Positions 13,262 to 26,600 of a stretch of DNA of 64,000 bases are shown here, one piece after another (the first letter of the stretch is position 1; each line of letters opens with the position of its first letter). The stretch is from contig JACSYO010000714.1 of the NCBI GenBank assembly GCA_016806645.1, positions 580,501 through 644,500 of the forward strand, written 5' to 3'. The position numbers and the translations under genes are program-made. Source of the stretch: Ophiodon elongatus (Eukaryota; Chordata; Actinopteri; Perciformes; Hexagrammidae). Below the pieces are notes generated by a model, which did not search any database, was not told the DNA's origin, and was given only the letters and a program-made list of their open reading frames with translations.

Positions 13262-16200
13262 ATTCCTCCGTAGAGCTACAGTCACCATGAAGGAGCCGTG
13301 CTCTGAAAGCCAGACACTTAGAGGAGTAGATGCGTCCTCTGCCCGCTCCAATTATTACTTCCAAGTCATTGAGACTCTTATCCTAAATGGCCCGTGACGC
13401 TGCTGTAATATTGATGTTAAAAGCTCTTCAGGTATATGTGGTGACTGTAATAGCAGAGATAATGATCCCCAGGCTCACTGGAGTGGATCGCAGCTCCATC
13501 CTCGACACAAAACCCTGTGAGGGGTTTATGCGGGACGTTTTTTACTTGAAAGAGATTTCTTTTCGGTTCAATTGCTGAGTTATGAACAATTTCCCTCGTA
13601 TGTACGTCACACTAGTGATCGCGATAAATGTCGATCGCACAACAACGGCTGTAATCTCAGGGTGTTCTTCAGTTTAAAATTGTTCAAGATAAACAATACA
13701 ATAACAGAAGTATCATCATCGTCATGGTCGTCATCGCCACGACTTATTATTTTATCTTGGTATCATTATTATCATAGTATTATATTTATTGTTGTTATTA
13801 TTATTATTAATTTTTTTTTTAATTACTGACTCACAAAATACAAACAGAAAAAACAAAAGATAGAAAATTCTAACACTTCATCAACAGGACATTTCAAACC
13901 CTTCCAAACCTGATGCCAATGCACCCCTAAAAACAATATGCATCCTAAACATCGGTACTTTCCTTCAATTTTCACTGTATTTTCATCTTCCAGCACAGAC
14001 CACATGCAATGTTAATACTATAAAAGAAGACAAAATTACTCTGTTTTTTTAAATCCGTTTTCTTTCCCTTCCTTTTAATAGGGACAGGATTTTCTTAAGG
14101 TTATGAAATCATGGCCAGGGCTCTAACTGAACCTAAATCAATCAGGGACCATAAACAATATAATTGTTTCAATTGTATTTCATGAGGAGAAACAAATTAA
14201 ATTAGAGCCCCGCATGGCTCAGAAGCAGCCGCCTCTTGTAGAGATTATGTGAAAGTTTTTGATGCATACTTAGACTTTTAGATTATTAGACTTTTTTTTT
14301 TTTTCCATCCTTCATTTAACACATGAATTATTTATTTTGGAGGCGGGGGATGAATTCATGCCTCAAGTAATCTGCTCATGCCAGGTTTCCTTTCAGTTAG
14401 ATTAGGTTGAAGAGCATTAGGATGGTACAGTATGTACAGTCATGGTGCTGAAGTTCAAGATTACTCGCATGTCCACAAACATGACCTTTACTTGACCTAA
14501 TCTTCAGTCACATGTCAAAATGCAACTCCGCATACCAGCATGCACATCAATGGAAGCACAGAAATGCTAATGACTGCTGGCTTGTATTGTACTGCATTAA
14601 CATTTGACTGAATTTAACATATTCTCTGGAACCACAAGGCATGTTTAAGATTCTTCAGTTGCTCTTCTTTGTAACCTCATCTACATGCAGAAGATTCTCC
14701 ACTGTACAGTGGAGAATCTGAAAATACTTTATTACCTCAAAGGGTTCTTCAGTGATTCAGTATTGCACTTTCACAAAGGTCGGGTCCTTTTGTAGGACAG
14801 ATTTGGAAAAAAAAGAGGATCAAATAAGAGCTGTGATATTATGAATTATGTCCTACATTTCCCATAATGCAACCCAATAACATCTTTTCCGACACCTTCC
14901 CTGCCTTGTTAATGCCCACGTCTTTCAATCGTCACACCCCCAGTCATGCTTTCTACAAAAAAATGAAATAAAACAAATCAGGGTTATTTTCTCGGACTTT
15001 ATATTTAGCATTTGAAAAATTAGCTTCGGGATGAGTTAAATGAAGGATGGAAAAAAAAGTCTAATCTAAAAGTCTAAGTATGCATCAAAAACTTTCACAT
15101 AATCTCTACAAGAGGCGGCTGCTTCTGAGCCATGCGGGGCTCTAATTTAATTTGTTTCTCCTCATGAAATACAATTGAAACAATTATATTGTTTATGGTC
15201 CCCGATTGATTTAGGTTCAGTTAGAGCCCTGGCCATGATTTCATAACCTTAAGGAAATACTGTCACTCTATTAAAAGAAGGAAGGGAAAGAAAACGGATT
15301 TAAAAAAACACTGATCTTCATGCACAAAATGAGTAATGTGCCCCTTTAAACCCTTGGCTCTCAACAGAAATCTGCAGGAGACAGTTTTTTTATTGAAATA
15401 TAGTAATGATTTTGTTTGAATGCAGAGCAGATGGGTCAGGGCCATAGGTTACAAATACAAAAAGAGAAAATGTACGGAGCTGGGTAATGTACGAGTGGTA
15501 TTCTGATCTAATATTTCTAGATTAAAGTGGTACATTTACCAGATAAAAACAAAAAAAAAACTTTGAGATTAAGATTATAGTGGTAAATTTACAACAAAGA
15601 AAATTGAATCTTGGGGAATCTTCTTGAATCTTCTGTAACATTCCATGACAAACATATTACACTTTTTAGTTTTTATTCTCATAAATTATATATATTAATT
15701 ATGAGAATATAAATATATATATTATTTATGAGAATATATATATATATATATTAATTATGAGAATATATGTGTGTGTGTGTGATATGTAGATATAGATATA
15801 GATATAGAGATATATATATATATCTCTATATCTATATAGATATATATCTATAGATATATATAGATATCACACACACAAAATAGCCTTAATATGCAGTTGT
15901 ATGTATCAGATAAATTCTGCGTCCCCCTCCTCAGGTTCTCTCTCTGGGTGCAGACGTGCTGCCCGAGTATAAGCTCCAAACCCCACGCATGGACAAGTGG
16001 ACCATCCTTCACTACAGTCCCTTCAAAGCCGTGTGGGACTGGCTGATCCTGCTGCTGGTCATCTACACGGCCATCTTCACGCCCTACTCCGCCGCCTTCC
16101 TCCTCAACGACATCGAGGAGCAGAGGAGGCGGGAGTGCGGCTACTCCTGCTCCCCCCTCAACGTGGTGGATCTGATCGTGGACATCATGTTCATCGTGGA

Positions 16201-17602
16201 CATCCTCATAAACTTCAGGACCACATACGTCAACGCCAACGAGGAGGTCGTCAGCCACCCGGCCAAGATCGCCATCCACTACTTTAAAGGCTGGTTCCTC
16301 ATAGACATGGTGGCCGCCATCCCATTCGACCTGCTCATCTTCGGCTCAGGATCAGATGAGGTGAGGGGGGCGGGGGTCATCTACTCTGCCAGGGTCATCC
16401 TTCAATGCGATCAGTTCGATTAGGGGCGACTGTGGCTCAGTGGTAGAGCAGGGTCGTCCTTCAGTCAAAGGATCAGCAGTTCGATCCCCGGCTCCGTGTC
16501 GATGTGTCCTTGGAAAGACACTTAAACCCTGATTTGCCCCCGCAGGCTGTTCCTGCTGTGTGTGAATGTGTATGAATGTTGCATGGTAGCTCCTCCCATC
16601 AGTGTGTGAATGGCTGTGAAATGTCATGTTGTGTTAAAGCACTTTGAGTGGTCGGACCACTGAGCCTCAGTATTAATATGCGGAGCACCAGGCCAGACTG
16701 GTTTAATAGAAGATGATGGTTTCTGTGGTGTTACTGCAACAAGTGGATCATCATCGCTCCAGTTAGAGACTACAAATAGTGCAGATGGCTAGTGCCTTCA
16801 GATGACTGTAGTGAGTCACCAGAGTACAGGAAAGAAGAGCGGCCCTGGCCCCTCCCCTCCACATGTAGAAATGTCCCGATCAAGATACTGAACCCCAAGT
16901 TGCTCCCGTGACTGAAAGCTGGCTTCTGTCTTAAAGTGCTTTAAAAAGTCAACAAGACTAGAAAAGTGTTGTGAAACTGCAGCCCGTTTACCATCGATGT
17001 GTTCGGTATGCTCATGAATCTTTATTCTGTCATCAATGCCACAATAGGAAAAAGGTGGAATGAAAGTGTGTTTGAATGTGTTTGTGTTATTTTAGGGAGG
17101 TTCATATGGGTGACCAAAATATCATGGAACACAAGGGCCAAAATGAATATCCTTGAGAGTTTGATAGAGAAGCGGACAGTTTACTTTGTCTACATGCATC
17201 TGATAGTACTTTTACAAGAAGAGCATAAACGTTTTCTCCTTTCAAAAGCTGAGCCCCTCTTCGTTACTCCTGCGTCATGACGCGAGGCCGGAGGTCATGT
17301 TCTGTTTCTGAGTTGTTCGGACCGCTAAAGCAATCTGACGCCCGGCTGTCACATCTGCTTCCCTCCGCTCTCTTTTCAGCAGAGCCAGTCTGGGAGGCCT
17401 CCGGGCGATCCGAATCAGTTCAAAAGGTCTCAGCCTCCCTAACCGCTCTGCCTGCGAGGAACTATTTTGCCTGTGTGTGTCTGAGGGAGGTGGTGTGGCA
17501 AGTTATCTAATGCTCAGAGAGAGACGTTTAGAAAGGGCAGAAAGGTGACGAATCTCATTGTGAGCACAACACTGGGAAGTTTCCTTTTGTATTTAGAACC
17601 TG

Positions 17603-17636
<34 letters not shown>

Positions 17637-20600
17637 GAAAACTTCCCAGGTCGATGTGTGTGTTGAGGGCGAGGCCGCGGCCTCAGTGCATTGGTTATTT
17701 ACCGGTAGGTGTGTGTTCCTGTGGGGGGGAGAGGGCTCGAGGCTGGCAGTGAGTGGCAGGTGCAGAAAACCGAGCGGACAGCTGAGCGACGCGGCGGCGC
17801 GATGCATGTCCCCGTCACACGGCTAGATGACAGAATGTGTGTTCCCGTTGCAGCTCGTGTCAAAAGCACAGTGACAGGCCGAGGAGAGCGACAGGAGATG
17901 GTATTTTTAGCTCCTCCGATCATCAACGCCACTGTAAATAACACGTCCGCGTACAGTTTTAGCTCTCGCCTTTAAGGTGTGTTATTTTAGCTCTTTGTGC
18001 AGAGACTATTTTTAGACAAAATCCTGTGCACCTTAGTTGCCTGGAAACCATCTCCGACAATACGGACAAGATTACATTTTTTTTTTTTGCTGATTCCATT
18101 AGAAACATGGCAGGTTGAAATCTCCCGTGAGAGATTTCTCCGTCCGTGCAGGATTTCAGCTCTGCAGGCTGCAAGGGAAATAAATGTTCAGGTGTCAGAT
18201 TTACATGCAGAAGTCATCTGCCATCATTTTCATACCAATGTCCTGTTGTTATAAGAGCACAATATTTGCCTATTTTGTACATGTTCACTTGTGCTTAGGT
18301 TCCAAATTTGAAGTAAATGCAAATTACAGAGGTTTAGGTTGAAAATGGGCTCCAGAATTTAAATATCATTTCCCTTTAGAGGAGAGTCGATGCACATTAA
18401 CAACCAAGACTTCTTCCCCAAAAGGTCTTGGAGCAGCAGTGATCTTACTTTGAAATGAGTCGATTTGTTGGTTCAGTAGTCCGAAACGCGGAGTCACAAA
18501 TTAACATAAACTTTAGTCCAGTGTCAGGCTGTTGTTTGTTGTCAATAATTAGTATTGCATGGATATTTTCCTTTTGGAAAGAGTAATTTATGCTCACAAG
18601 TATTACATTAACTTCCTGAGATCAAAGTGCAGCTCTTTAATGGCAGATTTTCAATATACATTCTCATGCAAATTATTCAAGCTTTGTTTAATTAATGCCC
18701 CCCCCCCCACCCCCCCCTCACCGATTGGGGATTATTTCTGCCTTTGGTTAAAGCAGACTGAACATAACATGCAGCTCCATTATGCTGCAGCACCTGCAGC
18801 AGCGTCTGTGCTAAACAGAGGAGAGGAGGCGGGTTCATTGTAAGCAGCAGCCCCCTCAATCTCACTTTAGCCCTGCTGGAGCGCTGCAAACGGTCAGAAT
18901 AGACACAGACGTGTTTTAAAGTATTCACTCTGAGTTGTACACAGTTAGTTGTTTCCGTGTGAGATTAGATGAATAAACTAAATACATCTGTGACCTGTGC
19001 AGCTCTGGTGTATTTAACCATAAACCCACAGAGGACAGACGCCAAGTCTGAGTCCCCCTCAGCTCTACGTCCTCTCCCAGGTCATCGCTTTGGTTTTATA
19101 CCGTTGGTTCAGTCTTCCTGCTCTCATCAGCGTCGTTTCCTGCTGCAGCAGTGAAAAGTCACTGTCCCCCATTAACCAAGCACCACACGGACACAGTGAG
19201 CAGCCAGCTGCTGGACATAGTGGAGCATTTACAGATGTTGGAGACCAAAACGGAGCTGAAAGCATCCATTCATACATCGTGTGGACACCAACACGACCCC
19301 AATCAGATGAATCTGTCTCAACTTAAAAAGGGACAATATGTCAATGCTGTGGGAACCAAGTTTCCAATGATCCCATTGTTGTTTCTTGTTGTTAAAAGTT
19401 AAGGCAACTAACTTCGAAATTCAGATTAAGAAAAAAAAAAAGAAGATAAGTAGTGTTCATGTACAGCTTCCTGTTTACAAACTCTGGAGAACATCATGAC
19501 ATGATGTTGTATTACTTTATTCGTAATTTTATATACGAAATCCTTTAATGTCTGCGTGAGAGGGTTATCGTAACTGCATTGACTCTTGATGTTTCAAAGT
19601 GGCCTGGAGCCACAGTGGCAGATGGCCAGAGGGATGTGTTTTCTACAGATGGTTGCTAACGGCAGCTTTAGCCCCAAACGCCTCCGACTTACTGTAAGCC
19701 CAGAGTTTAATCAACATCCTGATCACATCCGCGTCATCGGACCGAGCAGCAGCGCCACACCTAGACGGCGCATGCCCGCCGGCGATGGCTAATTCAGAGC
19801 TCATCCGTTCCGATGTATGATTCATTCACCGCTCGCTCACTTGTCAGTGAAAGGGGGGCCCGCCCGCCGGCCGGATGCACGGCGGTGAATGATGGCGGTG
19901 ATTTAGGGGTGAGATTGGGACGACGGAGGCTCGTTAATGGACCCATCAGAAGCAGCTACAGCGCTCTTCCTCACCATGATGGAGACGCACTCTACCTCAT
20001 GAATCATCTTCAAAAGAAAAGATAAATAAATAAAAATCCACTGGCCCCCTTCCTGCTTTTAAATAATCCATGTTTTGTTCCCTCTCACCTGTGCATGAGG
20101 CCTAATATAACACGGCCGTATTGACGACTACTGCAGGAGGCTGCCGGTAATGATTTCCCCAGGGATATTAGGGTAATTGTCTATGAGCGGTCTCACTTAT
20201 TGTGTTTACAGATTGCGCGACACTGATAGATCGGGACTCGTGTCGTGGCCGTATGCCCCCCCCCCCACCCACCCAATGGTCTGTGTACTAATTTAGTCAG
20301 TCTAGAAAATTGAGACGGGAGGATTAAAGCGCTGTAAATTAAATGGAACAGAAGGCAGTGTGTGTACATTTGTAATGTATGCACGATAGTCTGTTTGTGT
20401 GTGTGTGTGTGTGTGTGGTGTGTGTGTGTGTGTGTCTGTGTTCTTTGAGGGGTTCCAAGCTGTCTATTTATGGTTTTTGGAGCATTTTTGGAGAAGTTTT
20501 TCCATTTTCATGTGCAGTAGTTCAGAAGTGCTTCATCGTCGGCCAAACGAATGAGTCACCAAACCCTCTGCATGCCAGTTGGCTCCACTGAAGCCCCGCC

Positions 20601-23600
20601 CACACTGACCTCCATGATGCTCCGTCGGTGAGGTTGTGTTGAGGCCGAGGAACGCAGAGACCTTGAAGGCTCTGTGTTGCACCAGCAGGAACGATCCACC
20701 GTCCCGGCCGTGTGAATGAGATTAAACATTCCTCAACAACACGCGCGTTTGAATCTCTAAGCCGAGCCGACCCTGACCCCGACCCTCGACGCCGATAGAA
20801 GACAAACAACTTGTTCATTTTGATTGCTGGGAAAGGTTGTTATCAGCGTCTGTGCTTGAGATGATCCTGGATTTCCTGCCGCCGTCCTTCACATGTTGAA
20901 GTCACACTAGAAAGCCTGGTCTGAATTCTATTGTTGGCACGATATAAAGGTCACATTTTCAAATGTTGACTGGGTATAACTGCTGATTTAGTTCAGACAC
21001 TTGATTTTGAATGAACTTGAGAAGTTATTTAACTTGATCCAGGGGAGAGGGAAGTCGAATTAGATTTGTAAAGCAGGAGCGGCCAAGGGCCACATACAAA
21101 AAAATATCATCAGTCAAAAGCCAAACAATAGTACATGTGTAGTTTTCAACCAGTTACACTGCAAGAAAATCTGTTTCTGGACCTGGAAATGTAATAGTCA
21201 CCAGGACTTCACTCATTGGTGTGTGGACTTGAGTTGGGCATTTCTGCAGTTACACTTTCTTCACTTTTCAGACCCGGTGGTTGCCTCTTGACTAAATCCT
21301 GTACATCTCTCTGTTTGGTGTTTGCCGTAGACCACCACCCTGATCGGTCTGCTAAAGACTGCCCGTCTGCTCCGGCTGGTACGAGTCGCCCGTAAGCTGG
21401 ACCGGTATTCAGAGTACGGCGCCGCCGTCCTCATGCTGCTCATGTGCATCTTTGCCCTCATCGCCCATTGGTTGGCCTGCATCTGGTACGCCATAGGCAA
21501 CGTGGAGAAGCCTTACCTGGAGCATAAGATTGGCTGGCTGGACAACCTGGGGGTGTCAATAGGTGATCCTCTTTGTTTTTGGTTCTATTTCCAAACGGTT
21601 ATAAGAAAGTAAAATTAAGGGTCACCGTTGCTAGTTTTGTATGTACTTAACATATTTTTATTCACTGTAGGAAAGAAGTACAACTACAGCGACCCCAGCT
21701 CGGGCCCCTCCATCAAAGACAAGTACGTCACAGCGCTCTACTTCACCTTCAGCAGTCTGACCAGCGTGGGCTTCGGGAACGTGTCCCCCAACACCAACTC
21801 TGAGAAGATCTTCTCCATCTGCGTCATGCTCATTGGATGTGAGTGACAGCTGACTCACAGTACATGTAGTGTTATAATCCTGTTATTACTGCAACCCTCT
21901 GTACTCAGGGTTACCTCACACAGCTATTATACTACCTTTTACTGATAAACACGCTGATTTATGACGGTAAATATAAAAATGTACTCGTGTCATTTTGAAG
22001 GAATGATCAACTATATTTTAAATGTACTATTATCCCCCCCTGATTTAACACCGCTGTGATTTAATGCACTCCAAGTGCATGAATTATCTTACATAAAGTA
22101 GGCGTTTCCTTGAGAAAATGCTGACAGAGGAAGTCGTGTGGCAGCAGCAACGGGGGTTTTGTTTGGATGCTGTGTATAAGCGGTCACCCGTATGACTTCT
22201 CTCCCAGCTCTAATGTACGCCAGCATCTTTGGGAACGTGTCCGCCATCATCCAGAGGTTGTATTCAGGTACAGCCAGGTATCACCTCCAGATGCTCCGGG
22301 TCAAAGAATTCATCCGCTTCCACCAGATCCCCAACCCGCTGAGGCAGAGGCTGGAGGAGTACTTCCAACACGCCTGGACGTACACCAACGGCATCGACAT
22401 GAATATGGTACGAGAAGAGTGTGTGTGGCCTGTCTTTCTTCTTTTTTTTTTAAGAAATTTAAAGTTACGTTTGTTGTTGTTTTCTTCTGTGCTGCTTCTT
22501 CTCTTTCCAAAATCATTTGTGAGTTTCAACTATCCTGTCGAAAAATGCTGTAACCACATGGTGAAGAATTCTCGCTATGTCACTGGCAAAGTATAATGTT
22601 GACATCATGATGATACTGTGCAAGTGAAAGAAAGCCACAGTTATTGCTTATGCATACGGTAACTCTGTCTTTCCTCATCATGATACTTACTGTTCATGGT
22701 ACTTATATAAGTTTGTCTCTTCCATGTCTGCCTCATGTCAAATGGAATGACCCCACCACTCTGGTAAGAGCAGGAGGTACATGTGTTAACTCAACTAATG
22801 CTGATGTGAATGATCCTCCGTGGTAGAGCTTCCCCTAGCCGTGTTTGATTCTAGTAGTGGAGTGATTTCAGTTATTTGAGTTGAGCTTTTTTTTTTTTTG
22901 CATAGAAAATAACCGATAGCATTCCAGTTTGTTTAGTTATTTGCCCCACCATGCATGTTATTGTTCCCACGTGAACACATCCTGTAACTGGTTGCTGTGA
23001 TGCTGCATCATAGAGGGATTTACAGTATCTACTTGTGCATGCCAGTTACTGCAGGGGACACACATAACACTGACCACAAAGGAGGGATAGTACGGATGTT
23101 TTGAAATGGGGTTGTGTGAGGTACTAATCTATAGACGGTGTATTATCTACTGTAGATGGCAGTCTGCACACCCCCAGTTTGGAGAAACTGACAGGAGCAC
23201 CAACACTGGAGCAAAGCTGCTGTTAAAAGGGGCAGCAAAATGTACGCTATATTTATAATATATTGTCTCTTTATCTTGCCGTCAGACAGCCTTTATCTAT
23301 GCTCTCTTTAAAGCTACAAGACTCCATTGACAAAAACAGTAATTTAACCTCACGAAACACAAAAGCTGCTGGTGTACTTCTGCCGCGATGGGTTAGTTTG
23401 TTTGTGTTATTGTGTGACTTTGGTGAATCCGAAGTAAGTCACACAATAACAGAAAGGAAAAACAAACAGTGGTCGACCAACAACCTGTGATGTAAAATTA
23501 CTGTTTGTGTTGAAGGAGTCTGGGGTTTTTGAAGAAAACATAGATTCAGGCTTCAGTTCCCTGTCAAAGGGCTGTCTGACGGGAAGATAAAACGGTGAGG

Positions 23601-26600
23601 AAATCTAAATATAGCGTAATATTAAACTGCTAACTTTTTTTTTTATGTCTAAAATGTGTTTTGCTGCTGCCCCCGTCCACAGCAGCACATTGCTCCTGTT
23701 TGTTTCTCCAACCTCCATCTACTGTAGATAAGTGTCGATGGAGAAGCACCTCATACAACCCCACTTCAAAACGTCCAAACTCTGCCTTTTAATCGTGGAC
23801 CTGCACGAGGCCGGCCTCGAGGTCCCTTTTGAAAGTCGGTGTATTGAAACGCAACCCCTATGATATTCATCTGGTACCAGAGACGGAGTGAATCACGCCT
23901 GTGAGAGTGGGCACAGCCTCGCCGGGCGCTGCCAGGTTTCCCTCCCACTGTGGGAGGCTTGGCGGCACGCTCCGCGGTGGCACCTGCGCTTGCCAAATGT
24001 TGTTCAGTCTTTCCTTTCCAAATCTACTGATCAGTTTTTGAGCAACAAAAAGACCAAACAAATCAGAGCCAGAAAACCAGTTTGGGCTACATTTCTTTTT
24101 GCCGTGCTCGTGTCATTAGCACATAGTTTCTTATGTGGAAATGACAAAGATAACAAATGTGTTTTCTTGTTTCGACTGTCCCTTATGTGTCCTCGAAGTC
24201 CCTTTCTCCTCACCTCAGTGTCTGTTATGGTGTTAAAGTCTGAAAAGAAAATGTGGTCCATTAGCTGTTTTGTCCCTGTATCTTTGTCTTTAAAGGGTAA
24301 GTGTACTAAAAGTCTGTTTTATGCATCAGAAGCTCCTCTTAAATAATGTTGACTTTATAGAAAATTGAATGTTAAAATGACTTTTCAAAATATCTTTCAG
24401 TGCATTTTCACCAGTCTCCCAGGCTAACATCAATCATAATCAAGTTTCAACATTTAATGCTTATTTCTATATATATTTTTTACGATACAGAGGAATATTT
24501 CAATAGACAGACTACCTTTAACACATGATTGAGTATTGTTGCTTCTTATACCAGGTTATAGTTCTGGAGTAGATTAGATGGAGTAGGAGATGAAGGCAGT
24601 GAGACTTCAAACGTGCTAAAGTATCACAAACAGAGAGAACAAATCTTGACCCTGTGTTTCTCTTTGTGCTCATTGATCTGCAGCTTCTCGGTTTCTAAAT
24701 GTTCTGTCTCGTCTCTCGTCTGCTGCTGAAAGGCTCAGTAAAACAGTCTACTGGCGCAGGATCCGATGGGTTTTGAGAAGAAGGAAAGAACACAAGTGGC
24801 AATTGTATCAAATTTCTCTGGGAAAAAAAAACCTAATTGGCCTGCAACTTCACCCCAAACCAAAATCCAGCACACATTATGAATCCCTGCACGCCAGAGC
24901 TCCGAAAGCTTTTTAAAGATCCGACCGTAACCGTGTCCGCTTTGACCCGTGTTTCACACGCAGGTCCTGAAGGGTTTCCCAGAGTGCCTGCAGGCGGATA
25001 TCTGCCTCCACCTCAACCAGACCCTCCTTGAGGGCTGCAAGGCGTTTCAAGGAGCCACCAAGGGCTGCCTCCGGGCCCTGGCCATGAGGTTCAAGACCAC
25101 CCACGCGCCCCCTGGAGACACCCTGGTCCACGGCGGAGACGTGCTCACCGCCCTCTACTTCGTCTCACGCGGCTCCATCGAAATCCTCAAAGACGACGTC
25201 GTAGTGGCCATCCTCGGTGAGTTCACCCAATAGTTACCGGATAAGAGGATAGGTACCCGCTCTCGTGTCCGTGAGGTAGATATTCAGCCAGAGCCAGGAG
25301 ACGGTTAGCTAAGCTTTTCCTGAACCGATGTGAGGATGTCCTATGTGTACAGATTGTAAAGCCCTCTGAGGCAAATGTGTGATGTTGGGCTATACAAAAT
25401 AAATTTAAATTTAATTATTTTTCTGTGACCAGGCATCAAACAGCCAGGAGCAAGCTGGGTAGTGGTTTAGCCTCAGGTCCTAGCTGAGTTATCTTCGCTA
25501 AGAGCTATGTATCTAACCTTCAGCAAGTCAATAAGAACATTTCCCAAAACATTGAGCTATTCTTTTAATAGTTCACTTACTGTATTTAAAACAGTGGATC
25601 ATTTATATGAAAAATGTTTTCTACGTGGTGTTTTTGGATGCCTCAGGTTCATATGAGGGTCCAGGCCTCCCGATGCCCTGACCTTAGATCCCACATGCGT
25701 CCATGACTTGAGCTAGGCACACAGGCTCGACAACAGGGTGGACTTGGCTAATTAGACAAGTACGGAGCTCATGAACACTGGAACCATAGAAGAGCAGTTA
25801 GCTTTGCCTGAGTTTCCCTCCATTAGTGGAGACGCGGGTGGGCCAGCTAATGAAGATGGCTCCGCCGTGCTATGCCTTGGTTGGCAGCTATGATCCCTAT
25901 TGGGTATGTTGTAATAACTTACTTCAAAGCACACTGCGATTTGCTGCCGCCTCCTGAAGGGAGGGGACAGAAGAGAGCGGGGGAGGACACGTGGTGGGAC
26001 GGGGGGGAAACGGAGGACCTGCGCTGATGAGGGAGAGCATGATTGGTTTCATATAGAGCCGGATGACAATAGTAGCGGAGAGGGATGGGAGCTGAACGAG
26101 TGGGTGGGGGAGACAGACGAGACAGACGATGTCAGAGGAAGAAGAGGAGAGAAGGGAGCAGATGGAGGAGTCGGGAAGAAGAAGTTTGTCAGAGTTCCAC
26201 GTGGTTGTCAGTGTTGTGTGATGCAGTTCTTAATGACCGGATTCACTGAGCCGCAAGACATCATCAGCAGCCTCCAAATGTAATTACATCAGATCTCACC
26301 CTGGCAGCCAGCAGGTGGATACACAAAGACTTTTATGCATTACATTTTCTTCCAGTGAGCGCTCTCATGGGGCCAGTAAGATTTATCGGAAACCAGTGAG
26401 ACATTAGGGTCATGATGAGCGAGAAGCAAATATTCTCAGCTGCTGATTACTACGTTTTCATATGTGCCTTTACATATTTCCATATGGTACTACGCTGCAG
26501 TGCACAAAGCATGGTGTTTACAGTAATAGTATGATATTAATGTGAAGTAGATGGAGATGAGTAATTATCAAATGGCTCAATGCTGTGAACCAGATGAATG

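Larger units (their letters stand above)
10167..15934. other. kcnh7: kcnh7 intron (5.8 kb)
   Basis: The largest intron fully inside the window. No exon was found. It holds a compound TC/TG microsatellite, an ATT-rich stretch (about 13735-13825), a 1.27 kb element with long inverted arms (14041-15307) and an AT/ATAG-rich palindromic tract just before the S1-S3 exon. Confidence 0.75.
16361..21330. other. kcnh7: kcnh7 intron (5.0 kb)
   Basis: No exon was found. The intron begins with a SINE and a partial duplicate of its head. It also holds a (CA)n tract, C runs near 18698-18716 and 20257-20275, and a (TG)n tract at 20395-20437. Short open frames have no family resemblance. Confidence 0.72.

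Noticed and set aside
16424..16497. Possible functional tRNA gene
   Set aside because: A and B boxes are present but the acceptor stem does not pair and a SINE body follows; related copies lie elsewhere in the window.
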